64,000 bases of DNA from Streptomyces sp. XM4193. GTDB lineage: Bacteria > Actinomycetota > Actinomycetes > Streptomycetales > Streptomycetaceae. How positions within the stretch are numbered: position 1 is the stretch's first letter; every line of letters starts with the position of its first letter. Shown piece after piece: positions 26,501 to 35,509 of the stretch. The DNA is taken from assembly GCF_023072595.1 (NCBI RefSeq), contig NZ_JALLGK010000008.1:186001-250000 (forward strand), given 5' to 3'. The position numbers and the translations under genes are program-made. The notes under the pieces were generated by a model. The model was not told where the DNA came from. It made no database searches and was given only the letters and a program-made list of their open reading frames with translations.

Positions 26501-27574
26501 ATGCGCGGCTCACCCGTCGTACTCGGCATCGAGTCGTCCTGCGACGAGACCGGCGCCGGCCTCGTGCGCGACGGGAAGCTGCTGGGCCACGCGGTCGCGT
26601 CCAGCATGGCCGAGCACGCGCGGTTCGGCGGCGTCGTACCGGAGATCGCCGCCCGCGCGCATGTGCACTCCATGCAGTCCGTGGTCGACAAGGCGCTCGC
26701 CGAGGCGGGCCTGTCCTTCGGCGACATCGGCGCCGTCGCCGTCACCTCCGGGCCCGGTCTCGCCGGGGCGCTCCAGGTGGGAGTCGCCGCCGCGAAGGGT
26801 TACGCCTACGCGCTCGACGTCCCGCTGTACGGCGTGCACCACCTCGCCGGGCACGTCGCCGCCGACACCCTGGAGCACGGTCCGCTGCCCGAGCCGTGCA
26901 TGGTGCTGATCGTCTCCGGCGGCCACACCTCGCTGCTGCTGGTGCGCGATCTGGTGCGCGATCCGATCCTGCACCTCGGGGACACCATGGACGACGCCGC
27001 GGGTGAGTGCTTCGACAAGGTGGCCCGCGTCTTCGGGCTGTCCTACCCGGGCGGGCCGGCCATCGACCGGGCCGCGCAGTCGGGCGACCCGAAGGCGGTG
27101 GCGTTCCCGCGCCCGCTGACCGCGCCGCGCGACCGGGAGAACCGTTTCGCGTTCTCCTTCTCCGGGCTGAAGACCGCCGCGGCCCGCTGGGCGGAGAAGC
27201 ACCGGGCCGCCGGTCTGGAGCTCCCGGTGGCCGACGGCGCCGCCTCGCTCCAGGAGGCCGTGGCCGATGTGCTGACCCGCAAGGCGGTGGCCGCCTGCCG
27301 CGAGCACGACGTACGGACCCTGGTGGTCGTCGGCGGCGTGGCGGCCAACTCCCGGGTGCGTTCGCTGGCGCAGGCGCGCTGCGCGAGCGCCGGCATCGAG
27401 CTGCGCGTCCCGCCGCTGGGGCTCTGCACGGACAACGGCGCGATGATCGCCGCCGTCGGCGATCTGCTGGTGCGCTCCGGCGCGCAGCCCGCGCCGCTGG
27501 ACCTCGCGGTCGACCCGTCCGCACCCCTCGAGTACGCGGCCCTGACCCCGCTGCCGCTCCCGGCCGCCGGCTGA
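26501..27574 (+). CDS. tsaD: tRNA threonylcarbamoyladenosine synthase component TsaD
   Basis: 357 residues, Kae1/TsaD ASKHA ATPase that transfers threonylcarbamoyl to A37 of ANN-decoding tRNAs. Family stretches: LGIESSCDETGAGLV, ITSGPGLAGAL-type loop (VTSGPGLAGALQVG), the metal site HHLAGH and the nucleotide loops LIVSGGHTSLLLV, FSFSGLKTA and VVGGVAANSRVR. All catalytic features look intact. The usual neighbours (tsaB, tsaE, rimI, alr) are absent; instead alaS follows after 54 bp. Start ATG 26501 follows CTGGAGG. Possibly a second, accessory copy. Confidence 0.9.
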   Translation: MRGSPVVLGIESSCDETGAGLVRDGKLLGHAVASSMAEHARFGGVVPEIAARAHVHSMQSVVDKALAEAGLSFGDIGAVAVTSGPGLAGALQVGVAAAKGYAYALDVPLYGVHHLAGHVAADTLEHGPLPEPCMVLIVSGGHTSLLLVRDLVRDPILHLGDTMDDAAGECFDKVARVFGLSYPGGPAIDRAAQSGDPKAVAFPRPLTAPRDRENRFAFSFSGLKTAAARWAEKHRAAGLELPVADGAASLQEAVADVLTRKAVAACREHDVRTLVVVGGVAANSRVRSLAQARCASAGIELRVPPLGLCTDNGAMIAAVGDLLVRSGAQPAPLDLAVDPSAPLEYAALTPLPLPAAG

Positions 27575-27628
27575 CCGCCGACCACAGACGTACCGCCCGC
27601 CAACTCCCCGCATCCATCGGAGACTTCC

Positions 27629-30271
27629 GTGCGCACCGCCGACATCCGCAGCCGCTACCTCGACTACTTCGCCGAGCGCGGGCACACCGTCGTGCCCAGC
27701 GCCCCGCTGCCGACCCCCGACCCGACGCTGCTCTTCGTCAACGCGGGGATGGTGCCGTTCAAGCCGTACCTCACCGGCGAGGACGTCGCGCCGTGGAACC
27801 GGGCGACGAGCGTGCAGAAGTGCGTGCGGACGCTGGACATCGAGGAGGTCGGCGTCACCACCCGGCACGGCTCCTTCTTCCAGATGAACGGCAACTTCTC
27901 CTTCGGGGACTACTTCAAGGAAGAGGCGATCGCCTACGCCTGGGAGCTGTCCACCGCCGAGAGCGGCTACGGCCTCGACCCGGACCGCATCTGGGTCACC
28001 GTCCACCACACGGACGACGAGAGCCGCGAGATCTGGCGCCGCGTGGCCGGTCTGCCGAACGACCGCATCGTGGCCCGCGGCGACGAGGACAACTTCTGGT
28101 CCATGGGCGTGCCCGGACCGTGCGGCCCCTGCTCCGAGCTGTACTACGACCGGGGCCCCGCCCTCGGCCGCGCGGGCGGCCCGGAGGTGGACGAGGACCG
28201 GTACATGGAGTTCTGGAACCTGGTCTTCATGCAGTACGAGCGCGGCGACGGCCCCGGCAAGTCGGGCTACCCGATCCTCGGCGAACTGCCGCGCCGCAAC
28301 ATCGACACCGGCATGGGCCTGGAGCGGATGGCCACCCTCCTCCAGGGCGTCGACAACCTCTACGAGATCGACGAGACGCGCCCGATCCTGGACCGCGCCG
28401 CCGAGCTCACCGGCACCCGCTACGGCGCCGCCCAGGAGGACGACGTACGGCTGCGCGTCGTCGCCGACCACGTCCGCACCGCGCTGATGCTGCTGGCCGA
28501 CGGCACCGCTCCCGGCAACGAGGGCCGCGGCTACGTGCTGCGCCGCATCCTGCGCCGGGCGGTGCGGGCCGTGCGGCTGCTCGGCCACCAGGACCCGGCG
28601 CTGCCCGAGCTGCTGACGGTGGCCCGGGACTGCATGTCGCCCAGCTACCCGGAGCTGGTCGCCGACTTCGACCGGATCTCCCAGCAGGCGTACGGCGAGG
28701 AGGACGCGTTCCGCACGACCCTCAAGCAGGGCACGGTCGTTCTGGACACCGCCGTCGCCGAGGCCCGCGCCGAGGGCGTGCGGACCCTGCCCGGCGCCAA
28801 GGTCTTCCAACTGCACGACACCTACGGCTTCCCCATCGACCTCACCCTGGAGATGGCCGCCGAGCAGGGCGTGGACGTCGACCGCGAGGGCTTCACCACG
28901 CTGATGAACGAGCAGCGCGAGCGCGCCCGCGCCGACGCCCGCGCCCGCAAGACCGGCTCCGCCGACACCACCGAACTGCGCTCGGTGCTGGACGCCAACG
29001 GGCCCACCGACTGGCAGGCGTGGACGACCCTGGAGACCGAGTCCCGGGTCCTGGCCCTGCTGGGCCCGGCCGGCCCGCTGCCGGTCGCGGCGACCGGCGA
29101 CATCGTCACCGTCGTCCTGGACCGCACCCCCTTCTACGCCGAGTCCGGCGGCCAGGAGAGCGACGCGGGACGGCTGACCGGCAGCTCCGCCGAGGCCGAA
29201 GTCCTCGACGTGCAGCGGCCGTTGCCCGGACTGGTGGTGCACCAGGTCCGGGTCACCGCGGGCGAGCTGGCCAACGGCGACACCGTACGGGCGGCCGTCG
29301 ACGCCGAATGGCGGCTCGGCGCCCGGCAGGCGCACTCCGGCACCCATGTGCTGCACGCCGCGCTCCGGCAGATCCTCGGCCCGGCCGCCCTCCAGGCCGG
29401 CTCCTACAACCGGCCGGGCTATCTGCGGCTGGACTTCCCCTGGCGCGGCGCGCTCGGCACCACGGTGCGCTCCGAGGTCGAGGAGGCCGCCAACCGCGCG
29501 CTCCGCCACGACCTGCCGGTCTCGGCGAGCTGGATGACCCTGGCCGAGGCCAAGGAGATCGGCGCGCTCGCCCTCTTCGGCGAGACCTACGGCGAGAAGG
29601 TGCGTGTCGTGGAGATCGGCGGCCCCTGGTCGCGCGAGCTGTGCGGCGGCACCCACGTCGAGCACTCCTCCCAGGTCGGCGTCGTCGCGCTCACCGGTGA
29701 ATCCTCGGTCGGCGCCGGAATGCGCCGTGTGGAGGCGGCGGTCGGCGTCGAGGGCTTCGGCTACCTCGCCCGCGAACGCGATCTGGTCGCCCGTATCGCC
29801 GAGCAGCTCCAGGCCCCCAAGGACCAGTTGCCCGACCGTGTCGCCGCGCTGCTGGACCGGCTGAAGGCCGCCGACCGGCAGTCGGCGGAGCTGCGCCGCA
29901 AGGAGGCCGTCGGCCGGGCGGCCGAACTGGCCGGTGCGGCAAGGGACATCGACGGCACCCTCGTCGTCACCGGTACCCTGGAGGGCGACGGCGGCACCGC
30001 CCGCGAACTCGCCCTCGCGGTGCGCGACCGGCTCGACGCCCGTACCCCCGCGGTCGCCGCGATCGGCGCGGAGGCGGAGGGCAAGGGCGTCATCGTCGTC
30101 GCGGTCAACCGCGCCGCCAAGGACGCCGGCACCTCGGCCGCCACCCTCGTCAAGGCGCTGCTCTCCGGACGCGGCGGCGGCAGCCCGGAGGTCGCCCAGG
30201 GCGGCGGCCTGCCCGCCGCCGAGCTGCCCACCGCACTGGACCGGCTGCCGACCGTCCTGCGCTCCAACTGA
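27629..30271 (+). CDS. alaS: Alanyl-tRNA synthetase
   Basis: 880 residues, full length. Catalytic domain (FVNAGMVPFKPYL, GSFFQMNGNFSFGDYFKEEA, NIDTGMGLERMA), tRNA-recognition domain with GNEGRGYVLRRILRRAVR, editing domain with the zinc ligands HSGTHVLH and CGGTHVEH, and the C-terminal glycine-rich C-Ala domain (KALLSGRGGGSPEVAQGGG). Start GTG 27629 behind GGAG. Many positions differ from the Streptomyces housekeeping enzyme as I remember it, and the usual neighbours (ruvX, mltG) are missing. It may be a second AlaRS paired with tsaD. Confidence 0.92.
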   Translation: MRTADIRSRYLDYFAERGHTVVPSAPLPTPDPTLLFVNAGMVPFKPYLTGEDVAPWNRATSVQKCVRTLDIEEVGVTTRHGSFFQMNGNFSFGDYFKEEAIAYAWELSTAESGYGLDPDRIWVTVHHTDDESREIWRRVAGLPNDRIVARGDEDNFWSMGVPGPCGPCSELYYDRGPALGRAGGPEVDEDRYMEFWNLVFMQYERGDGPGKSGYPILGELPRRNIDTGMGLERMATLLQGVDNLYEIDETRPILDRAAELTGTRYGAAQEDDVRLRVVADHVRTALMLLADGTAPGNEGRGYVLRRILRRAVRAVRLLGHQDPALPELLTVARDCMSPSYPELVADFDRISQQAYGEEDAFRTTLKQGTVVLDTAVAEARAEGVRTLPGAKVFQLHDTYGFPIDLTLEMAAEQGVDVDREGFTTLMNEQRERARADARARKTGSADTTELRSVLDANGPTDWQAWTTLETESRVLALLGPAGPLPVAATGDIVTVVLDRTPFYAESGGQESDAGRLTGSSAEAEVLDVQRPLPGLVVHQVRVTAGELANGDTVRAAVDAEWRLGARQAHSGTHVLHAALRQILGPAALQAGSYNRPGYLRLDFPWRGALGTTVRSEVEEAANRALRHDLPVSASWMTLAEAKEIGALALFGETYGEKVRVVEIGGPWSRELCGGTHVEHSSQVGVVALTGESSVGAGMRRVEAAVGVEGFGYLARERDLVARIAEQLQAPKDQLPDRVAALLDRLKAADRQSAELRRKEAVGRAAELAGAARDIDGTLVVTGTLEGDGGTARELALAVRDRLDARTPAVAAIGAEAEGKGVIVVAVNRAAKDAGTSAATLVKALLSGRGGGSPEVAQGGGLPAAELPTALDRLPTVLRSN

Positions 30272-30278
30272 CGTACGC

Positions 30279-30321
30279 CGTGCGGCTGTCCACCCCCGAA
30301 CGGGCCGTGGACAGCCGCACG
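30279..30321 (+). terminator. Terminator after alaS
   Basis: Perfect 15-bp stem (30279-30293 with 30307-30321; begins CGTGCGGCTGTCCAC) and 13-nt loop, 8 bp after the stop codon. Confidence 0.85.
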
Positions 30322-31014
30322 ACGCGTCGTGGGGGACGTCGGCGCCGAGCGGGTGCGGGCCGGGTGTCAGCGTCGAGCGCGGGCGTTGGGCGTGTGTCGG
30401 CGTTGGCCCTGTGCGACGCGGGCGGTGCGGGAGCCTCGGCAGACAGCGCAGGCGCGTCGGGACGGGGCGGGTTGCGTCGCTCCAGCAGCGTCGGGTCGGC
30501 CCGAGGCCGGCGGGATGGTGTCCATGACGGACGGCGTCAAAGCTGCGCCCCGGCCCGCACCTGTCCCCCCGAGGCGCGGGCCGGGGCGGCGTGTTCGGCC
30601 GGCCCGAGGTCCGCGGCGCTCGGCGGCCCCCACCGCCCGCCCGGGCGCCCCCGCGCCCCGGGCCTCGCACCTCGACCTCGCCGTGCTCCGGTCTCCCCGG
30701 CCGGAGTCACGTGCGCCTGCGGCCTCGACGCCCCCCACGCAACGCCGAGGCCGGCACCGAGCACCTCCCCATCCCCGATCTAGAAGTATTTTCTAGATTG
30801 ACCCGAAGAGCAAGCCCGGGGCGGGAGTGCGATCCGGCCGCTGTTCGCCCAACCGGCCGGGCTCCGCGGCCCCTTGTCCGACTGTCGCGCCAACTCCACG
30901 CGGACGGCCGGGAGTTGGCCGGTGACCGTGACGCACAGCCGATCGGACGCGGCGTCCGCCGTCGCGACCGCCGGGGCCGGCCGCCGCAAGAACGGCGGAA
31001 CGGCGACGCGTCGT
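30322..31014. other. Long intergenic region with an AT-rich palindrome
   Basis: About 690 bp with no confident gene. A possible minus-strand small ORF from GTG 30764 (75 codons, after GGGGAGG) has poor composition and I do not call it. The only conspicuous element is the palindrome at 30778-30798. Confidence 0.4.
30778..30798. promoter_or_regulatory. AT-rich perfect palindrome, possible operator
   Basis: ATCTAGAA-GTATT-TTCTAGAT. Sharply AT-rich against its surroundings. On the minus strand TTGCTC-17-AATACT overlaps it, so it could be a regulated promoter for something reading left. Confidence 0.5.
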
Positions 31015-31629
31015 TCAACCGCGCACGGGCCCGGCGTCCGCTGCTCCGTCCAGCAACCGGGAGACGTGGGCGTCCAGTTGGGCGCGGAGCTCCTCGCGCG
31101 TTGCGCCGTCCTCGCCGACCAGGAACTCGACGAGGTCGGCCCGGACCGCGGCGAGCAGGGCGTGCGCGGTGAACGAGGCGTGGCCGCTCCCGGCCCACCC
31201 CGGGAGCTGTTCGAGCACGGACCTCAGCAGGCCGTGCCAACTCCGGTAGTGGTCCGCCGCATACGGGCTCACCCCGCCGGACTCCTCCAGCGCCAGGGCG
31301 AGATGGCGATTGTCGACCTTGAAGCAGAGCGCCGCGTCCAGCAGGGCGCGAACCCGCTCGCGGGGCGGCGTTCCGGGGCCGAGCGGCGGCGGGCCGGCCT
31401 CGACGGCCTCCCGGAGCGGCTCGAGTCGCGCCCCGTAGAGCGCCCTGAGCAGTCCCGCCCGATCGCCGAAGGCGCGGAAGAGAGTCCCCTTGCCGACGCC
31501 CGCCGCCGCCGCGATACCGGCCATGGTGACGTCCTCGGGGCGGCCGCCCTCCGCGAACAGGGCGTCGGCGGCGGCGAACACGGCCTCCCGGTTGCGCACG
31601 GCGTCCCTGCGGGACCTGGGCTCGGGCAC
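31015..31629 (-). CDS. TetR-family transcriptional regulator
   Basis: 204 residues. N-terminal HTH: AVFAAADALFAEGGRPEDVTMAGIAAAAGVGKGTLFRAFGDRAGLLRAL covers helices 1-4 of the TetR domain. The C-terminal ligand/dimer domain is of the type often annotated for regulators of NmrA-like reductases. GTG 31629 is preferred (purine-rich GGGGGAG just upstream); TTG 31647 is in frame. Divergent from an NAD(P)H-binding protein, with two palindromic operators in the 84-bp gap. Confidence 0.9.
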   Translation of the reverse strand: MPEPRSRRDAVRNREAVFAAADALFAEGGRPEDVTMAGIAAAAGVGKGTLFRAFGDRAGLLRALYGARLEPLREAVEAGPPPLGPGTPPRERVRALLDAALCFKVDNRHLALALEESGGVSPYAADHYRSWHGLLRSVLEQLPGWAGSGHASFTAHALLAAVRADLVEFLVGEDGATREELRAQLDAHVSRLLDGAADAGPVRG

Positions 31630-31649
31630 GGGCTCCCCCTCTTGCAAAG

Positions 31650-31690
31650 CGGACCATCGGTCCGTATCTTCAAAGCGGACCTACAGTCCG
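31650..31690. promoter_or_regulatory. Twin TetR operator
   Basis: CGGACC-ATC-GGTCCG (31650-31664, perfect) and CGGAC-CTACA-GTCCG (31676-31690, perfect), each preceded by AAAG, centres 26 bp apart, filling the TetR/NmrA divergent gap. Confidence 0.8.
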
Positions 31691-31713
31691 GATTCTACGA
31701 GAAGGGCCCGCAC

Positions 31714-32685
31714 ATGCCCACACCGTCCACTCCCGACCCCTCCGCACCGCACCGGGCCGACCCGTCCGCCACCGGCCCGTACGCGACCGAGCCGTCCGCG
31801 ACCGAGCCGTTCGCGACCGGCCCGTCCGCGACCGCCGCCGACCCGTCCGGCACCGGCACCGTGCTGGTCACCGGCGCCTCGGGCACCACCGGTTCGCGCG
31901 TGGTCGCAGGGCTGGTGGCGGCGGGAGCGCCGGTGCGCGCCGCCACCCGCCGGGGGACGACTGTCGCGGGCGCCGAGAGCGCGGCCTTCGACTGGTACGA
32001 CCCCGACACCCACCCGGCCGCCCTCGACGGCGTCGACCGGATCTACCTCGTCGCCCCCACCGGCGACCCCGAACCGGCCGCCGTCGTCCGGCCGTTCCTG
32101 CACCGGGCGCGCGCGAGCGGGGTACGTCGCGCGGTGCTCCTCAGCTCCTCGGCGATCGCCTCGGGCGGCCCCGCGCTGGGCCGGATCCACCTGGCCCTGC
32201 CGGAGTTCTTCGAGGAGTGGGCGGCGCTGCGGCCGTCGTGGTTCATGCAGAACTTCCTCCACCCGCCGCACCCGCACGCGGTGAGCATCCGCGAGGAGGG
32301 CGTCATCCGCACGGCGACCGGCGACGGCCGGGTGGGGTTCGTCGACGCGGACGACATCGCCGCGGTCGCCGTCCACACCCTGTGCACAGAGGTCGGCCCG
32401 GCCGACGAGTTCGTCATCACCGGGCCCGAAGCGCTCAGCCACGACGATCTCGCGGCGCTGTTCACGGAGTCGACCGGCTCGCGGGTGACCCACCGGAGAC
32501 TGTCCGAGGCGCAGCTGGCCGAACGGCTCGCGGCCACGATGCCGAGGGAGTACGCCGAGGTGCTCGCCCGTCTGGATCAGGCCATCGCGGCGGGAGCCGA
32601 GGACCGGGTGACCGACACCGTCCAGCGGCTCACCGGCCGTCCGCCGCGCAGCTTCCGCTCACTGCTGGCGCAGCACCTCCGGTGA
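31714..32685 (+). CDS. NmrA-like NAD(P)H-binding Rossmann protein
   Basis: 323 residues. After an N-terminal Ala/Thr/Pro/Ser low-complexity tail of about 48 residues (ATEPSATEPFATGPSAT) comes the nucleotide loop VLVTGASGTTGSRVVAGL and an atypical-SDR fold: IYLVAPTGD, VRRAVLLSSSAIA, FMQNFL, GRVGFVDADDIAAVAV and FVITGPEALSHDDLA. Similar to azoreductase/NmrA proteins that reduce quinones or azo compounds or sense NADP. Start ATG 31714 after GAAGGG. Target of the adjacent TetR regulator. Confidence 0.87.
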   Translation: MPTPSTPDPSAPHRADPSATGPYATEPSATEPFATGPSATAADPSGTGTVLVTGASGTTGSRVVAGLVAAGAPVRAATRRGTTVAGAESAAFDWYDPDTHPAALDGVDRIYLVAPTGDPEPAAVVRPFLHRARASGVRRAVLLSSSAIASGGPALGRIHLALPEFFEEWAALRPSWFMQNFLHPPHPHAVSIREEGVIRTATGDGRVGFVDADDIAAVAVHTLCTEVGPADEFVITGPEALSHDDLAALFTESTGSRVTHRRLSEAQLAERLAATMPREYAEVLARLDQAIAAGAEDRVTDTVQRLTGRPPRSFRSLLAQHLR

Positions 32686-32828
32686 ACGAGGCGCCCGCAC
32701 ACCGCAGTTGACGCCCGCCACGGCACCCTCGGTGCTCCACGTCCGGCGCTCGAACCGGCGGCTCCGCGCCCCGGACCGCGGCACCGCCGTACCCGGCCCG
32801 ACGGCTGCACGGGCCCGGCCCGCCTGCC

Positions 32829-32880
32829 CGAACCGACCGCCCGAACCGACCGCCCGAACCGACCGCTCAAACCGACTGCT
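32829..32880. repeat. 13-bp tandem repeat, four copies
   Basis: Unit CGAACCGACCGCC from 32829; the last copies degenerate. It runs to the last base of the PanE-like stop codon (32880-32882). Confidence 0.85.
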
Positions 32881-33917
32881 CAGCGCGTGAGTTCGGCGAG
32901 CAGTTCGGCCCCCGTTCGGGTGCGGCCGTCGCCGCTCTCGGCCTCGCGGACCAGGGCGATGAGGCGTTCATTGGCGGTGGCTCGCTGCCCGTGGCGGGCC
33001 GCGAGCGTGACGATCTCTCCCTGAAGGCTGTCGATCTCGGTCGTCCGGCCGCGCTGGAGGTCCTCCCACATGGAGCTGCGGGCCTGCTCGTCGATGGCGA
33101 GCGCGGAGGCGGCGACCCGCCGGAACACTCCGTCCGGCAGCCCGAGCAGGGTGGGCGTCAACCGCGGTGCGACGAGCCCGAGTCGGGCCGGGCGGATGCC
33201 GGCGGCCCGGTAGGCGGCCAGGGCCTCTCGCTGGAGGACGGCCAGGCAGCGGCGGTGGTCCCGCTGTCCGAGCTGCTCGCGCAGCGGCAGGCCGGAGAGC
33301 GCGTTGAGCGCGTTGTTGAGGTTCATCAGCAGCTTGGCGTACTGCACCCCGCGCATGTCGGGGTGCTGCTGCGCCGGCAGCCCGGCCCGGCGCAGCAGCG
33401 CCGCCAGCGGCGCCGCGTCGGGCCCGGCGTCGAGCAACAACTCCCCGCCCGAGCCCTGGTGGTACGTGCCGGGCTCGGTCTGCACGATGTTGTACGGGAC
33501 CATCCCCGCCACGACCGTCCGCTCGGCACCCAGAACCGACCGCAGCGTCTCCGCGTTCCGCAGCCCGTTCTGGAAGCTGACGACGACCGTGCCGTCGTCC
33601 AGATGCGGCGCCAGCTCGCGCGCCACCGCCTCCGTGCCGGCCGACTTCACCGTCACCAGGACGAAGTCGGCGCCCGCGACCGCCTCGGGGCCGGTCGCGG
33701 TGCGTACGCCGCCCGGCTCCACCAGTGTCTCCGGCTGCCCGCCACCGGTCAGCCGCAGCCCCCGCTCGTCGAGCACGGCCATCGCGGCGGCCCGTCCGAT
33801 CAGCGTCACCTCGGCGTGCGGCGCGAGCCGGCCGCCGAGTTGGCACCCCACGCTGCCGGCGCCGAGCACGGCGATCCTCAACCGTCGTCCCGCGTCCATC
33901 GCTTCACCGTCTGCCAT
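32880..33917 (-). CDS. Ketopantoate reductase (ApbA/PanE) family oxidoreductase
   Basis: 345 residues. N-terminal Rossmann domain with VLGAGSVGCQLGGRLA and DFVLVTVKSAGTEAV; conserved SFQNGLRNAETL and the helix AKLLMNLNNALNALSG that carries the catalytic Lys and Asn of PanE. C-terminal helical domain ends with WEDLQRGRTTEIDSLQGEIV, typical of PanE. Reduces 2-dehydropantoate or a similar 2-oxo acid with NADPH. Start ATG 33917; in-frame ATG 33899 is possible. As a stray single gene it may be a paralogue not tied to pantothenate synthesis. Confidence 0.88.
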   Translation of the reverse strand: MADGEAMDAGRRLRIAVLGAGSVGCQLGGRLAPHAEVTLIGRAAAMAVLDERGLRLTGGGQPETLVEPGGVRTATGPEAVAGADFVLVTVKSAGTEAVARELAPHLDDGTVVVSFQNGLRNAETLRSVLGAERTVVAGMVPYNIVQTEPGTYHQGSGGELLLDAGPDAAPLAALLRRAGLPAQQHPDMRGVQYAKLLMNLNNALNALSGLPLREQLGQRDHRRCLAVLQREALAAYRAAGIRPARLGLVAPRLTPTLLGLPDGVFRRVAASALAIDEQARSSMWEDLQRGRTTEIDSLQGEIVTLAARHGQRATANERLIALVREAESGDGRTRTGAELLAELTR

Positions 33918-34081
33918 GCCGCCGATCCTCTCCCAGCCGGCCCGCCGTTCCCACCCCGGGGACCGAGCGCGCCGAGGCGGCGGGCCGGAGCGCGGCCGGC
34001 TGTCAGTGCCGGGTCCTAGCCTGGAGCAACAACGAGTGGCGGCGGATGTTCCGCCGCCGGGGGCGCCGTGGAGGAGTGGTC

Positions 34082-34669
34082 GTGACCGAGGAGTGGTGGC
34101 AGCGATTCGCCCGCGAGCGGCTGGGCGGTCGGGAGGTGCCGAGCGATCTGCGGGCCCTCGGCACGGCGCGGCAGCAGAGCGGGCGGCATCCGCTGGAGGA
34201 GTACGGCATCACGCTCCTGGAGCCGGACGCGCAGCACCCGCTGACGGACGTCAGCTATCTGACCGAGCAGGACCGCGCCAACGCCGACATCATGGCCAAC
34301 TGCGCCGCGTTCGAGCAGATGGCCCCGTACGTCAGCGTCGTCGCCGTCGACGACAACAGCGGTTGCATCGGCTACTGGCACCACCCCGACCAGTCGCCGG
34401 GAGCGCCCACGCCGATCGTCATGGTCGACTCGGAGGGTTCGTACCGCACGCTTGCCGGGCGGAGCTTCGTCGAGGCGTGCCTCGACGAGATCGCCTATGA
34501 CGACGACGAGACCTACCTCAGCCTGGCCTCGGAGCTCGCGGCGCTCGGCATATCCGTGCCGGGATCCTCGACGGAGGACCTGGAGCTGCTCACCCCCGAC
34601 CCCGACCCGGAAGAGGTCCACCACCGCTTCTACACCGCGGAGCGGAGCCGTCGCGGGCTCCCGGTCTAG
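34082..34669 (+). CDS. SMI1/KNR4 (SUKH)-like protein
   Basis: 195 residues, acidic. The middle (DIMANCAAFEQMAPYVSVVAVDDNSGCIGYW, then PIVMVDSEGSYRTLAGRSFVEACLDEIA) resembles SMI1/KNR4-fold proteins, many of which are immunity or regulatory proteins; similarity is judged by eye. Start GTG 34082 follows GGAGGAG. No toxin gene is adjacent. A hairpin terminator follows at once. Confidence 0.62.
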   Translation: MTEEWWQRFARERLGGREVPSDLRALGTARQQSGRHPLEEYGITLLEPDAQHPLTDVSYLTEQDRANADIMANCAAFEQMAPYVSVVAVDDNSGCIGYWHHPDQSPGAPTPIVMVDSEGSYRTLAGRSFVEACLDEIAYDDDETYLSLASELAALGISVPGSSTEDLELLTPDPDPEEVHHRFYTAERSRRGLPV

Positions 34670-34685
34670 GGTCAACTACCCTGTT

Positions 34686-34708
34686 TCCAGGGCTTGTTGG
34701 GCCCTGGA
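34686..34708 (+). terminator. Terminator after the SUKH-like gene
   Basis: 8-bp perfect stem TCCAGGGC / GCCCTGGA with a 7-nt loop, 16 bp after the stop codon. The remaining 34709-34974 shows no gene. Confidence 0.75.
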
Positions 34709-34974
34709 GTGTTTGACGGGCGCCCGGTCGGCCGTATCACCGGCTGCGTTTCGGCGGCTCCGGCGGCACTGGGGCCGTACGGGTCGTCGGGCTGTCCGAG
34801 GCAAGCTGCGAATCCGATGCATGATCGGTGCAGGTGACGCGGCACGCGGTGCCATTGCCGGGCGCAGGCCCTCTGGACACCGTCCGATGTGCCGGGTTCA
34901 ATCCGTCGCATCCTCGCCGTCTCCGGGCCCATCGGTGCGAGGGCGTCAACGGGGAAGAGCGCGGAGGAAACTGC

Positions 34975-35301
34975 ATGTCGCTGACCGAGCGGTACGCCTA
35001 CTATCTGGCCGTTTTCCAGAAGGTCGCGCAGGGTCAGATCCGGTTCGCACTGCGCGCCGGTGACCTCGGCACGCTGCGCAGCTTCGAGCTGCGCGAGGAC
35101 GGGCGCGGGGTGTGGGCGGAGGTCGTCATCGAAGTGCGCGGCGTCGTCGGCCGCCCCTACGAGCGCAGCACACGGATCATCGACGCCACCGAGCATCCCC
35201 CGGAGAACCCACCGGACTTCGCCGCCACCCTGTTCGCCGCCGATGTCGTGCAGGAGGACCTGGACACCCCCGGTCTGCGGCAGCAGTGGGGCGAGAGCTG
35301 A
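34975..35301 (+). CDS. Hypothetical protein
   Basis: 108 residues, no signal or membrane segment. Start MSLTERYAYYLAVFQKVAQGQ after a clear GGAGG. A central beta-rich stretch (LRSFELREDGRGVWAEVVIEVRGVV) and an acidic C-terminal half. I do not recognise a family. GC3 and ribosome site support a real gene. Confidence 0.7.
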   Translation: MSLTERYAYYLAVFQKVAQGQIRFALRAGDLGTLRSFELREDGRGVWAEVVIEVRGVVGRPYERSTRIIDATEHPPENPPDFAATLFAADVVQEDLDTPGLRQQWGES

Positions 35302-35439
35302 CGACCCGCGAGGCACAGGCGGACGGCACGGACCCCCGGACTGCACGGACCCCGGACGGCACGGAGCCGCCGACGTACGCACCGGCCGTACGTCTCCGCA
35401 CTCCCGTGCTCTCTCCGCGCGGTGCGTCCGACGCACGGT

Positions 35440-35466
35440 GCGTCCGACGCGCAGTGCGTCGGACGC
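35440..35466. terminator. Terminator between convergent genes
   Basis: Perfect 11-bp stem GCGTCCGACGC / GCGTCGGACGC with 5-nt loop GCAGT. A partial copy of the left arm precedes it (35423-35435). Serves the hypothetical gene and the DinB-like gene. Confidence 0.75.
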
Positions 35467-35472
35467 GCGGGG

Positions 35473-35508
35473 GTGGGGCGACGGGCCGGGGTGGGGCGAC
35501 GGGCCGGG
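35473..35508. repeat. 18-bp tandem repeat, two perfect copies
   Basis: Unit GTGGGGCGACGGGCCGGG at 35473-35490 and 35491-35508; ends 1 bp from the DinB-like stop codon (35510-35512). Confidence 0.85.
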
Positions 35509-35509
35509 G

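Noticed and set aside
30537..30764. Minus-strand 75-codon ORF from GTG 30764 with a good ribosome site
   Set aside because: Composition is Arg/Gly/Pro low-complexity with no protein-like pattern; not enough to call a gene.
34890..34925. CCGGGTTCAATCCG, resembling a tRNA T-loop or an attachment site
   Set aside because: No matching tRNA body or acceptor stem upstream, and no integrase nearby.
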